A stretch of DNA of 64,000 bases from CAZLNO01 sp964561005 (lineage in GTDB: Bacteria > Pseudomonadota > Alphaproteobacteria > Kiloniellales > Rhodovibrionaceae): NCBI GenBank assembly GCA_964561005.1, contig CAZLNO010000001.1, positions 61,235 through 125,234 on the forward strand, read 5' to 3'. The position numbers were made by a program, and so were the translations under genes. Below are positions 27,225-35,465 of this stretch, one piece after another (positions within the stretch are counted from its first letter, which is position 1; every line of letters starts with the position of its first letter). The notes beneath the pieces are model-generated. The model was not told where the DNA came from. It made no database searches and saw only the letters and a list, made by a program, of their open reading frames with translations.

Positions 27225-27675
27225 GGCGCGGCTGGACGCCCTGGACCGAGCCATCGTCAACCGGCTGCAGGACGGCCTGCCCATCGCCGCCCGGCCCTAT
27301 GCGGCCGTGGCGGCTGAGCTGGACGTGACGGAGGCCGAGCTGCTGGAGCGGCTGCGGGGCCTGCTGGCGCGCGGCGCGCTGAGCCGCTTCGGCCCGATGT
27401 ACAACGCCGAGGCGATGGGCGGCGGCCTGACCCTGGCGGCGATGGCGGTGCCCGAGGACCGCTTCGAGGCGGTCGCGGCGACGGTGAACGCCTTTCCGGA
27501 AGTGGCCCACAACTACGCCCGCGCGCACGCGCTGAACATGTGGTTCGTGCTGGCGAGCGACGAGCCCGGCCGGATCGCCGCGACGATCGCCGAGATCGAG
27601 ACGGCCACCGGGCTCCAGGTGTACGACATGCCCAAACAGGCCGAGTTCTTTGTCGGCCTGCGGCTGGAGGCCTGA
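27214..27675 (+). CDS. nirG: Sirohaem decarboxylase subunit NirG
   Basis: The 153-residue AsnC-like protein has LDALDRAIVNRLQDGLPIAA at the N-terminus, SRFGPMYNAEAMGGGLTLAA and FPEVAHNYARAHALNMWFVL, placing it in the NirD/NirG branch. ATG 27214 overlaps the end of nirL; the frame from 27169 is longer but reads through nirL. It is followed by a 205-base intergenic stretch that holds an inserted palindrome pair, so nirH is not tightly packed behind it. Confidence 0.9.
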   Translation: MTAEARLDALDRAIVNRLQDGLPIAARPYAAVAAELDVTEAELLERLRGLLARGALSRFGPMYNAEAMGGGLTLAAMAVPEDRFEAVAATVNAFPEVAHNYARAHALNMWFVLASDEPGRIAATIAEIETATGLQVYDMPKQAEFFVGLRLEA

Positions 27676-27733
27676 GCAGAGTGGACGTTAAGAGGTCTTG
27701 CACAAACTCGCTCGGTGTCGTGCAAAGCGCCGC

Positions 27734-27819
27734 CTCACCCTTCGACAAGCTCAGGATGAGGGGAGAAAAAGAATTGGGATCAGAACTTCTACCTCATGCT
27801 GAGCCTGTCGAAGCATGAG
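27734..27819. repeat. Inverted pair of REP-like palindromes between nirG and nirH
   Basis: Unit 1 (27734-27760) reads from CTCACCCTTCGAC to CTCAGGATGAG. Unit 2 (27793-27819) is CTCATGCT-N11-AGCATGAG with an 8-base perfect stem. The two are inverted, diverged copies of one 27-base element sharing a TTCGACA(A/G)GCTCAG core. They sit within the nir operon in the only sizeable gap upstream of nirH and could form a large hairpin in the transcript. Confidence 0.85.
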
Positions 27820-27880
27820 ACTGCAGCGCTCCGACACCAGCGAGTTCGAATCCATGCAAGCTGCACGAATCGACGACAAA

Positions 27881-28375
27881 ATGACCATGGACCCGCTGGA
27901 CCGCGCCATCGTCGCGGCCACGCAGGCAGGGCTGCCACTGGCCCCGGAGCCCTACCACGCCATCGCCGAGCAGGTGGGCGCCAGTCCCGAGACCGTCATG
28001 GCGCGGCTGCGGCGGATGCGGGAGACCGGCGTGCTGCGGCGCATCGCGGCGGTGCCGAACCACTACGCGCTCGGCTACCGGGCGAACGGCATGTCCGTCT
28101 GGGACGTGCCCGACGACCAGGTGACAGAGCTGGGCCGGCGGGTCGGCGCCCTGCCCTTCGTCAGCCACTGCTACCAGCGCCCGCGCCATCCGCCGCTCTG
28201 GCCCTACAACCTTTTCGCCATGGTGCACGGGCGCAGCCGCGAGGCCGTGGCCGCGCAGGTGGCCGGGATCGCCGCGCTGCTGGGGCCGGCGAGCCGCGGC
28301 CACGACGTGCTCTATTCCACCCGCATCCTGAAGAAGACCGGATTGCGGCTTGCGAACGATCCGGGGAGGCGCTGA
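27881..28375 (+). CDS. nirH: Sirohaem decarboxylase subunit NirH
   Basis: The 164-residue NirL/NirH-branch protein has LDRAIVAATQAGLPLAPEPY, AVPNHYALGYRANGMSVWD and CYQRPRHPPLWPYNLFAMVH. It is the fourth member of the NirDLGH sirohaem decarboxylase set. The frame opens at 27815 inside the repeat; I use ATG 27881 (MTMDPLDRA), and ATG 27887 is equally possible because neither has a clear ribosome-binding site. Its stop overlaps the nirJ ATG by one base (TGATG). Confidence 0.88.
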   Translation: MTMDPLDRAIVAATQAGLPLAPEPYHAIAEQVGASPETVMARLRRMRETGVLRRIAAVPNHYALGYRANGMSVWDVPDDQVTELGRRVGALPFVSHCYQRPRHPPLWPYNLFAMVHGRSREAVAAQVAGIAALLGPASRGHDVLYSTRILKKTGLRLANDPGRR

Positions 28376-29583
28376 TGTTCCGCGTCACGCAGTACATGAA
28401 GGAGCTGGTCGCGCCGACGCCGCCGAGGCCGCGCCACCCGCCGCCCGGCCCGGTGGTGATCTGGAACCTGATCCGCCGCTGCAACCTGACCTGCCGGCAC
28501 TGCTATTCCGGCTCCACCGACCGCCACTTCCCCGGCGAGCTGTCGACGGCGGAGGTGTTCGCCGTGATGGACGACCTCGCCGCCTTCGGCGTGCCGGTCC
28601 TGATCCTGTCGGGCGGCGAGCCGCTGATGCGCCCGGACATCTTCGAGATCTCGGCGCACGCCAAGCGCATGGGCTTCTACGTCGGGCTGTCGACCAACGG
28701 CACGCTGATCGACGACGTTACCGCCGACCGCATCGCCGAGGTCGACTACAACTACGTCGGCATCTCGCTCGACGGCATCGGCGCGACCCACGACCGCTTC
28801 CGCGGCGAACCCGGCGCCTTCGACGCGGCGCTCGCGGGCGTGCGGCGCTGCCGGGCGCACGGCATCAAGGTCGGGCTGCGCATGACGATCACCCAGGAGA
28901 CAATCCACGAGCTGCCCGACATCCTGGAGCTGATGGCCGCGGAGGATGTGGACAAGCTCTACGTCTCGCACCTGAACTACGGCGGGCGCGGCAACGTGAA
29001 CCGGGGCAGCGACGCCCGCCACGCCATGACCCGCGAGGCGATGGACCGCATCTTCGAGGCCGCGCTGGCCTCGGTGCAAAGCGGCCGGCCCAGGGAGTTC
29101 GTCACCGGGAACAACGACGCCGACGGCGCCTACCTGCTGCTCTGGGCGGCGGAACGCTTCCCCGACCGCGTGGACCACCTGCGGGCCAGGCTGGCGCAGT
29201 GGGGCGGCAACGCCTCCGGGCAGAACGTCGCCAACATCGACAACCTGGGCAACGTCCACCCGGACACCTTCTGGTGGCACCACACCCTCGGCAACGTCCG
29301 CACGCGGAAGTTCTCCGAGATCTGGATGGACACCAGCGACCCGCTGATGGCCGGACTGAAGCGGCACCCCCGGCCGGTGAAGGGCCGCTGCGGCGCCTGC
29401 CGCTTCCTCGACATCTGCAACGGCAACACCCGGGTGCGCGCCGAGCAGGTCACCGGCGACCCCTGGGCCGAGGACCCCGGCTGCTACCTGGACGACGCGG
29501 AGATCGGCGTCGCGCCCGGCACCCGCCGCGTGCCCCTGGCCCCCTACCAGGGCAGGCGGCGCCATGTGGCCGTGGAGGGGTGA
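28375..29583 (+). CDS. nirJ: Radical SAM haem d1 synthase NirJ
   Basis: The 402-residue radical SAM enzyme has CNLTCRHC (Cys36, Cys40, Cys43), the SAM-binding LSGGEPLMRPDIFE and a C-terminal cysteine cluster in RCGACRFLDICNGN and EDPGCYLDD for a second Fe-S cluster. NirJ removes propionate side chains from didecarboxysirohaem to give the oxo groups of haem d1. GGGGAGG lies 6-12 bases before ATG 28375. The frame opens far upstream at 27796 only as a shadow. A second palindrome cluster follows. Confidence 0.95.
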   Translation: MFRVTQYMKELVAPTPPRPRHPPPGPVVIWNLIRRCNLTCRHCYSGSTDRHFPGELSTAEVFAVMDDLAAFGVPVLILSGGEPLMRPDIFEISAHAKRMGFYVGLSTNGTLIDDVTADRIAEVDYNYVGISLDGIGATHDRFRGEPGAFDAALAGVRRCRAHGIKVGLRMTITQETIHELPDILELMAAEDVDKLYVSHLNYGGRGNVNRGSDARHAMTREAMDRIFEAALASVQSGRPREFVTGNNDADGAYLLLWAAERFPDRVDHLRARLAQWGGNASGQNVANIDNLGNVHPDTFWWHHTLGNVRTRKFSEIWMDTSDPLMAGLKRHPRPVKGRCGACRFLDICNGNTRVRAEQVTGDPWAEDPGCYLDDAEIGVAPGTRRVPLAPYQGRRRHVAVEG

Positions 29584-29616
29584 GGCGGCGATGCACTTCA
29601 CCTCCTGTGCAGGGGC

Positions 29617-29752
29617 CATCCTTCGACAAGCTCAGGATGAGGCTTCCTCGGGCTCATCCTTCGACGTGCTCAGGATGAGATTTCGAAGGATACGGAATGA
29701 TGGTCATGGTCATCGGCACCCACCCCTCATGCCGAGCCTGTCGAAGCATGAG
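29617..29752. repeat. Three REP-like palindromes between nirJ and nirN
   Basis: Unit a is at 29617-29639, centred on the core CTTCGACAAGCTCAG. Unit b at 29653-29679 runs from CTCATCCTTCGACG to CTCAGGATGAG. Unit c at 29726-29752 is CTCATGCC-N11-AGCATGAG in the inverted orientation. They are copies of the same element found between nirG and nirH. The last unit overlaps the nearest in-frame ATG of nirN. Confidence 0.85.
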
Positions 29753-31345
29753 CGTGCCGCTCGGCTTGTGGCATCCTGGCGCCGCCGGCCACGACCTGCA
29801 CAGGCCCTGGCCCTCCTGCTGCTAACGCCGGTCCCCGCCCTCGCGAACGACACCGCACCCCCCGCCCCCGCCCTCTACGCCGAGCACTGCGCCGAATGTC
29901 ACGGCCCCGAGCGCCTGGGCGGCCAGGGGCCGGCGCTGCTGCCCGGCAACCTGCGGCTGAAGGCGGCGGAGGCCCGCGACGTCATTGCCCACGGCCGCAC
30001 CGCCACGCAGATGCCGGGCTTCGCCGATCGCCTGTCGGAGACGGAGATCGCGACCCTGGCCGACTACATCCTGAGCGCGCCGGCGGCGCCGCCGGAGTGG
30101 ACCGCCGCCGACGTCCGGGCCTCGCGTCGAACGCTGACGCCAAAAGACAGGCTGGCCGCCGCGCCCGTCCACGAGGCCAACCCGCGCCACCTCTTCGTGG
30201 TGGTGGAGAAGGGCGACCATCACGTCACCGTGCTCGACGGCGACCGCCTGGTGCCGATCCACCGCTTTCCCAGTCGCTACGCCCTGCACGGTGGGCCGAA
30301 GTTCTCGCCCGACGGCCGCTTCGTCTACTTCGCCTCGCGCGACGGCTGGGTCACCAAGTACGACCTCTGGGGGCTCGCCAAGGTCGCGGAGGTGCGCGCG
30401 GGCCTCAACACCCGCAACATCGCCATCTCCGGCGACGGCGAGACGCTGGCCGTCGCCAACTACCTGCCCCGCAAGCTCGTGATGCTGGATGCCGGCGACC
30501 TCTCGCTGCTCAAGGTCATTCCGGCAAAGGGTCGGCACGGCGAGCCGTCGCGGGTCAGCGCGGTCTACCAGGCCCGCCCGCGCGCCAGCTTCATCGCCGC
30601 GCTGAAGGACATCGCCGAGGTCTGGGAGATTCCCTACGGCAAGAGCCCCGAGCCCGTCACCGGCCTGGTGCACAGCCACGAGAAGGGCATGAAGGAGGCC
30701 ATCCCGGCCGAGACCGGCCGCTTCCCGATCCGACGCATCGCGCTGGAGCAGCCGCTGGACGACTTCTTCTTCGGCCCCGACGACCGGGTCTTGATCGGCG
30801 CCGACCGGGGCGGCGGCCGGGCCAAGGTCGTGCACCTGGATGTCGGGCGGGAAATCGCCGCGCTGCCGCTGAAGGGCCTGCCGCACCTGGGCTCGGGCAT
30901 TTCCTGGACCTGGCAGGGTCGGCCGGTGATGGCGACGCCGCATCTGGGCCAGGGCCGGGTCAGCGTAATCGACATGCACGCCTGGCAGGTCGTCGAGACG
31001 ATCGAGACGCTGGGCCCCGGCTTCTTCCTGCGCTCGCACCCCGCCAGCCGCTACGTCTGGGTCGACGTCTTCTTCGGGCCGCACCGCGACAAGGTCCACG
31101 TGATCGACAAGCAGAGCCTGGAGATCGTCAAGACCCTACAGCCCGCGCCCGGCAAGACCGCCGCCCACGTGGCCTTCACTCACGACGGCGCCCACGCGCT
31201 GCTCAGCATCTGGGACGACGGCGGCGCCATCGTCGTCTACGATGCGCGAACGCTGGAAGAGGTGAAGCGCCTGCCGATGCGCAAGCCCTCGGGCAAGTAC
31301 AACGTGCACAACAAGATTACGCTGACGCCGGGGACGAGCCACTGA
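29729..31345 (+). CDS. nirN: Dihydro-haem d1 dehydrogenase NirN
   Basis: The protein has a signal (ALALLLLTPVPALA), a haem c motif CAECH (Cys54, Cys57, His58 from this start) and a d1 propeller similar to NirS, ending MRKPSGKYNVHNKITLT. NirN introduces the last double bond of haem d1 and hands it to NirS. The start is uncertain: ATG 29729 lies inside a REP-like palindrome, while GTG 29768 would begin VASWRRRPRPAQALALLLL, also an acceptable signal. Neither has a clear Shine-Dalgarno. From 29729 the product is 538 residues. Confidence 0.88.
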   Translation: MPSLSKHERAARLVASWRRRPRPAQALALLLLTPVPALANDTAPPAPALYAEHCAECHGPERLGGQGPALLPGNLRLKAAEARDVIAHGRTATQMPGFADRLSETEIATLADYILSAPAAPPEWTAADVRASRRTLTPKDRLAAAPVHEANPRHLFVVVEKGDHHVTVLDGDRLVPIHRFPSRYALHGGPKFSPDGRFVYFASRDGWVTKYDLWGLAKVAEVRAGLNTRNIAISGDGETLAVANYLPRKLVMLDAGDLSLLKVIPAKGRHGEPSRVSAVYQARPRASFIAALKDIAEVWEIPYGKSPEPVTGLVHSHEKGMKEAIPAETGRFPIRRIALEQPLDDFFFGPDDRVLIGADRGGGRAKVVHLDVGREIAALPLKGLPHLGSGISWTWQGRPVMATPHLGQGRVSVIDMHAWQVVETIETLGPGFFLRSHPASRYVWVDVFFGPHRDKVHVIDKQSLEIVKTLQPAPGKTAAHVAFTHDGAHALLSIWDDGGAIVVYDARTLEEVKRLPMRKPSGKYNVHNKITLTPGTSH

Positions 31346-31368
31346 GGGCCCGAACGGGAGGAGAGACA

Positions 31369-31965
31369 ATGCAACGCCGCAACCGCTTCGACCGCGCCAT
31401 CGCCGAGATCGATCGCGCCAACCGCGACGACCCGCGCACGGAATGGTTCGACGGCGCGCCGGTGCCGCGGGAGCTGGCCTACGCCCGGCGCATGACCCGC
31501 TGGCTGGAGGCGCTCTATCCCGACGCCTCCGAGGCCCTGCGCCTGGCCGCGCGGGCGCAGCACATCCGCCGCTGGGAGATTCCGCGCGCGGACTACCCGG
31601 AAGGCCGCGACGGCTACATCCGCTGGCGCACGCACCTCAAGCGCCACCACGCCCGCGTCGCCGGGGACATCCTGGAACGCGCGGGCTACGAGGCGGAGAC
31701 GGTCGGCCGCGTGCGGGACCTGCTGCGCAAGAAGGGCGTCAAGAGCGACCCCGAGACCCAGGCGCTGGAGGACGTGGCCTGCCTGGTGTTCCTGGAGAGC
31801 GCCTTGGCGGACTTCGCCGAAAAACACGAGCCGGAGAAGATCGTCGCCATCCTGCAAAAGACCTGGCGCAAGATGTCACCGACCGGGCAGACGGCCGCGC
31901 TGTCGCTGGACATGCCGGAAAGCGCGCGCGAACTGGTCCAGCAGGCACGGGCGCCGGCCGCCTGA
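31369..31965 (+). CDS. DUF4202 family protein linked to denitrification genes
   Basis: The 198-residue protein matches the DUF4202 family: RFDRAIAEIDRANRDDPRTE, RAQHIRRWEIPRADYPEGRD, GYIRWRTHLKRHHA and EDVACLVFLESALADF. Its function is not established. The spread of His, His-His and Glu-Asp residues in helical context looks like an HD-type metal site, but that is only inference. GGGAGGAGAG precedes ATG 31369. It follows nirN by 23 bases, so it is probably the last gene of the nir operon, and is convergent with the Crp/Fnr regulator, 5 bases away. Confidence 0.8.
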   Translation: MQRRNRFDRAIAEIDRANRDDPRTEWFDGAPVPRELAYARRMTRWLEALYPDASEALRLAARAQHIRRWEIPRADYPEGRDGYIRWRTHLKRHHARVAGDILERAGYEAETVGRVRDLLRKKGVKSDPETQALEDVACLVFLESALADFAEKHEPEKIVAILQKTWRKMSPTGQTAALSLDMPESARELVQQARAPAA

Positions 31966-31970
31966 GCCCC

Positions 31971-32678
31971 TCAGCCGCGCTCGCCGCGGGCGAGGGCGCG
32001 CAACGCCTCGACGTCGCGGACCGTCACCCGCTCGCGCCCCACGTCCACGACGCCCTGGCGCGCCCATTCCTGAAGGGTGCGGCTGACGGTATACAGTCCC
32101 GTGCCCGTCATCCCGGCGATGTCCTGGCGCGAGACGTGCAGCTCGCGCGTCATCGCCGCCTCGTCGATTGGCCGGTCGCTGCGGCCGCGCGCGATGCGCA
32201 GCACGGCGCTGGCAATCCGCTGGGCCGAGGACTTCGTCGCCATCTCGCTCACGCGCTCGCGCGAACTCTCCAGCCGGCCGCCGAGCGTGGCCGCGGCGTT
32301 CAGCGCCATCTGTGGATGGCGCATGGCCAGGCTGCGCCAGGTCGACGCCAGCCAGCCGACCGCCCGGCACGGTCCCACGCAGAGCGCCGTCGCCGGATAG
32401 GCGGTGTCGCGGAAGGCGGCCACGCAGCCGAACATCTCACCCGGCGTGATGAAGCCCACGACGACTTCCGCGCCGCCCTCGGTGACCTGCACCATCTTCA
32501 GCACGCCGTGCAGCAGGACGTAGCACCGCGCCGCGTCGTCGCCCTGATGGAACAGCGGCTCGCCGGCGGCGCCGTCGCACAGCTCGCCGGCCCTCCAGAC
32601 GGCCTCCAGCGCCTCGGCCGGCAGCCCCGAAAACGGCTGCGCCTCCCCCAGGATGGCGGGATAACTCCAGTTGGACAT
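31971..32678 (-). CDS. nnrR: Crp/Fnr-family regulator, probable NnrR/Dnr type
   Basis: The 235-residue protein has a cyclic-nucleotide-type beta-barrel (about 15-115), a dimerisation helix and a C-terminal winged HTH with SRQDIAGMTGTGLYTVSRTL (183-202). The Fnr N-terminal cysteine set is absent, so it is not an Fe-S oxygen sensor. The recognition helix has YTVSR where Fnr has ETISR, in line with TTTGC rather than TTGAT half-sites. It probably senses NO through haem, as Dnr-type regulators do, and activates the four boxes in this island. No such box is seen in its own promoter. Confidence 0.82.
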   Translation of the reverse strand: MSNWSYPAILGEAQPFSGLPAEALEAVWRAGELCDGAAGEPLFHQGDDAARCYVLLHGVLKMVQVTEGGAEVVVGFITPGEMFGCVAAFRDTAYPATALCVGPCRAVGWLASTWRSLAMRHPQMALNAAATLGGRLESSRERVSEMATKSSAQRIASAVLRIARGRSDRPIDEAAMTRELHVSRQDIAGMTGTGLYTVSRTLQEWARQGVVDVGRERVTVRDVEALRALARGERG

Positions 32679-32907
32679 GCTCTACCCTGCCCCGCCGGGT
32701 TCCTGTTGCGCCGCCGCGCGGACGACGCTCACAGGTTTGTAATACGACTTGTGCCATAATGGGGAACGCGCCGATCCGCGCAAGAGTTCCCGTCGATGGC
32801 TGTCCCGTCGATGGCGCGCCGGGCCGCTGCCGTTGTCTGGCAGCGGCAAACATGGCTAACTGGACTCGTTGCGGCGGGTCATCCAGACACGACGGAGCCT
32901 GTCAGGC

Positions 32908-33693
32908 ATGCGCAGCGTTCAGCGGCCGACGACCGTCGGCTTCATCACGCCGCCGCGCTGGCACGATCCGGCGCCGCACGAATTTTCGCACGTCTGCGGC
33001 GTCGCCGTGCGCACCCAGCAGAGCATCCTGCCGTTGCCCGACTTCGACTACCGCCTGGAGACCATCGGCCACGTCGATACCAGCGCGGCGCTCGCGGTGC
33101 AGGCGCGGCTGCTCGCCTCGGCCGAGTGCGACCTGGTGGTCCAGGTCGGCACGCCCTTCGCCTGGGCCGGCACGACGTCCGAGGCGGAGGCGCGGGCGCG
33201 CGGCGAGGCCCTGGAGCAGGCCGCCGGCGTGCCCGTCATCATGACCGGGCTGGCCCTGATCGATGCCCTGCGCGCCCTGGGCGCGCGCCGCCCGGCGCTG
33301 GCCTGCACCTATTACGACGCCGCCTGGCGCGACGGCTGGGCTGCCTTCGTCGCGCGCTGCGGCTTTGAGCCGGCGCATGTGGCGACCATGGCCGATCAGG
33401 GCCTCGTGCAGCCGGGCGACACTCTGGCGCGTTACGGCTTCGCCATGAGCGAGGAGCTGGCGCAGGCCTCGGTGGAACGCACGGCCACCGCGGCGCCGGA
33501 GGCGGACGCGATCGTGGTCACCGGCACGGGCACGCGCACGCTCTGGCTGGCGCCGGTGCTGGAGCGGGTGCTCGGGCGACCGATCGTCGGCGCCGACACC
33601 GTCGGCTACTGGGTGGCCGCGCGGCTGCTGGGCCTGCCCCTGGGCCATTCCCTCGGGACGCTGGGGGATGCGAGCCTGCCGGTCCGTACGTGA
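32908..33693 (+). CDS. Arylmalonate decarboxylase / Asp-Glu racemase-like protein without catalytic Cys
   Basis: The 261-residue protein has the two-lobed Asp/Glu racemase-maleate isomerase-arylmalonate decarboxylase layout. The first active-site loop is VVQVGTPFAWAG (about 77-88): Gly81 stands where isomerases have Cys, as in arylmalonate decarboxylase. The second is VVTGTGTRTL (203-212), which also lacks the cysteine. Substrate and reaction are therefore unclear. ATG 32908 is used; the frame is open to 32869. It is divergent from the Crp/Fnr gene across 229 bases. Confidence 0.7.
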   Translation: MRSVQRPTTVGFITPPRWHDPAPHEFSHVCGVAVRTQQSILPLPDFDYRLETIGHVDTSAALAVQARLLASAECDLVVQVGTPFAWAGTTSEAEARARGEALEQAAGVPVIMTGLALIDALRALGARRPALACTYYDAAWRDGWAAFVARCGFEPAHVATMADQGLVQPGDTLARYGFAMSEELAQASVERTATAAPEADAIVVTGTGTRTLWLAPVLERVLGRPIVGADTVGYWVAARLLGLPLGHSLGTLGDASLPVRT

Positions 33694-33735
33694 GGCGAAC
33701 GGCGCGGTGCCGAGGCCACCGGATGGCGGTGCGGC

Positions 33736-34392
33736 TCAGCCTTCCGGGCGGGCGCCTGCCCGTCGGCTCTTCCAAACCAACAGGGCGATCGCGGCGAGGA
33801 CGGCCAGCGGCACCGCGAAGTCCAGCCAAAAGGCCAGGAACCAGCCGGTCATCGCCGCCACGCCCGCCCAAAGCAGCGGCAGCACGATCAGCACCCGCGG
33901 CACCCGCCCGGCGGTCAGCAGCAGCAGGCCCATGGTGAAAATGGCCGTCGGACCGGGCGCCAGCCCCACCAGCGGCATGGCCTGCCAGCCGTATCCCATC
34001 AGCACCACGATGAGCGGATGCCCGACGAGGGCGAAGAGCGCGAGGCCCAGGCCGGCCCAGGCCGCGCCGCCGCCCGCGAAACGGAAGGCGAGCCGGCGGC
34101 GCAGGACGCCCGTCCAGGCCAGCAGCAGCCCCTGGGCGATCCAGAGCGCGCCGTAGAGCGGCGCCGCGAAGTCGATCGGCGCCATGGTACCGAGCTGGTA
34201 CACCGCGCCGACCCAGATCCAGAAGAGCGCCAGCACGCCGCCGACGGCGCGGTCGCCGCCGCGCACCGGGCGCAGCGTCAGCGCCAGCACGCCGAGCGCC
34301 AGGAGCGCGGCGAGCGGCGGCGCCGGCCAGAGCGCCCGGTTGTACTGCGCCAGAATGGCGAACAGCACCTCCATGGAGTAGGGAAGCGTCAT
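33736..34392 (-). CDS. DUF6064-like integral membrane protein
   Basis: The 218-residue protein starts LPYSMEVLFAILAQYNRALWP, typical of DUF6064 membrane proteins, and has about six hydrophobic helices, for example LAALLALGVLALTL, AVGGVLALFWIWVGAVYQ and FAVPLAVLAAIALLVW. No enzymatic motif is seen and function is unknown. It lies 34 bases downstream of the Tat-exported aldo/keto reductase on the same strand and is probably co-transcribed with it. Confidence 0.75.
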   Translation of the reverse strand: MTLPYSMEVLFAILAQYNRALWPAPPLAALLALGVLALTLRPVRGGDRAVGGVLALFWIWVGAVYQLGTMAPIDFAAPLYGALWIAQGLLLAWTGVLRRRLAFRFAGGGAAWAGLGLALFALVGHPLIVVLMGYGWQAMPLVGLAPGPTAIFTMGLLLLTAGRVPRVLIVLPLLWAGVAAMTGWFLAFWLDFAVPLAVLAAIALLVWKSRRAGARPEG

Positions 34393-34426
34393 GCCGCGCC
34401 GGTCCGCCGGTTGGCACCCCGCCCCG

Positions 34427-35362
34427 TCACAGATCCTCGACGTGGCGCACCATGCGCCGGCGCAGCTCGGGGTCCGGCAGGCGGCCGTAGAGGGCGCCCA
34501 TGTTCTCCTCCATGTGGTCCACGCGCGAGGTGGCGGGGATGGCGCAGGTCACCGACGGGTGCGAGATGATGAACTTCAGGAAGAACTGCGCCCAGTTCCG
34601 GCAGTCGAATTCGTCGATCCAGGCCGGCAGGGGGTTGTGCTCGAACTGGTGGAAGAGCTGCTTGCGGCGGAACGGCCGGTTGATCACCACGCCCAGCCCG
34701 CGCTCGGCGGCCAGCGGCAGCAGGCGGTCCTCCGCCCAGCGGTCCAGGATGTTGTAGGTGAACTGGACGAAGTCGATGGGCTGGTCGCGCATGATCCGCT
34801 CCATCTCGTCGTGGCGGCGGCCGTGCGAGGTCGTGATGCCGATGTAGCGGATCTTCCCCTCTTCCTTGTGCCGCAGCAGCGTCTCCAGGTGCTTCTCCCA
34901 GCTCACCAGGTTGTGGATCTGCATCAGGTCGAAGGTGTCGACGCCCCACAGCCGGCGCGAGTCCCGCATCTGCTCGACGCCGACCGACTCCAGCAAGTGC
35001 CAGACCTTGGTCGCCGCGAAAAGCGATCCGGTGTTCCCGGTCCGCTCCAGGCAGTAGCCCACGACCTCCTCCGACGAGCCGTACATCGGCGAGGAGTCGA
35101 TCATCCCGCCGCCGCGGTCGAAGAAGGTCTGGAGGACCTCGGCCCGCTGGTTGCGCAGCGCCGGCACCTCACCGACATTGAAGGTGATCCAGGTGCCCAT
35201 GCCGATGGCCGGGATGCGCTCGCCGCTCGCCGGGATCTTCCGGGTGATCATCCCCGCCCCGGCCGCGCGCGCCGGCGGCGCGCCGACGAAGGACGCCAGC
35301 GCGGCCCCGGCGGTCGAGGCCAGGAAGCGGCGCCGGTTCAGGCCTGGTCGATCGCATGTCAT
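34427..35362 (-). CDS. Tat-exported aldo/keto reductase
   Basis: The 311-residue protein has a twin-arginine signal (LNRRRFLASTAG, 8-19) followed by an AKR barrel with the tetrad residues Asp89, Tyr94 (in MIDSSPMYGSSEEV), Lys119 (AATKV) and His150 (LMQIHNLV). AKRs reduce aldehydes or ketones with NAD(P)H; an exported AKR is unusual because the periplasm lacks free NADPH, so the cofactor would have to travel with the folded protein. ATG 35362 is chosen to start at the Tat signal; the frame extends to 35440. Confidence 0.83.
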   Translation of the reverse strand: MTCDRPGLNRRRFLASTAGAALASFVGAPPARAAGAGMITRKIPASGERIPAIGMGTWITFNVGEVPALRNQRAEVLQTFFDRGGGMIDSSPMYGSSEEVVGYCLERTGNTGSLFAATKVWHLLESVGVEQMRDSRRLWGVDTFDLMQIHNLVSWEKHLETLLRHKEEGKIRYIGITTSHGRRHDEMERIMRDQPIDFVQFTYNILDRWAEDRLLPLAAERGLGVVINRPFRRKQLFHQFEHNPLPAWIDEFDCRNWAQFFLKFIISHPSVTCAIPATSRVDHMEENMGALYGRLPDPELRRRMVRHVEDL

Positions 35363-35465
35363 CTCGCCGCCCCGCTTTGCCCGGTCGTCCAGCGTCACCC
35401 GTTTCCCAGGGAGACTGGCGCGCCGCGGCGCGGGCTTCAAGGCCGTGCGGCGTGGACGGGCGGCG

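Noticed and set aside
26224..28375. nirD, nirL, nirG and nirH as Lrp/AsnC transcription factors
   Set aside because: They are AsnC-like in fold, but their motifs and their position in the nir operon identify sirohaem decarboxylase subunits.
12201..32700. Classical Fnr boxes (TTGAT-N4-ATCAA) in the N-oxide island
   Set aside because: None was found by reading the promoter regions; only the TTTGC-N6-GCAAA form is present.
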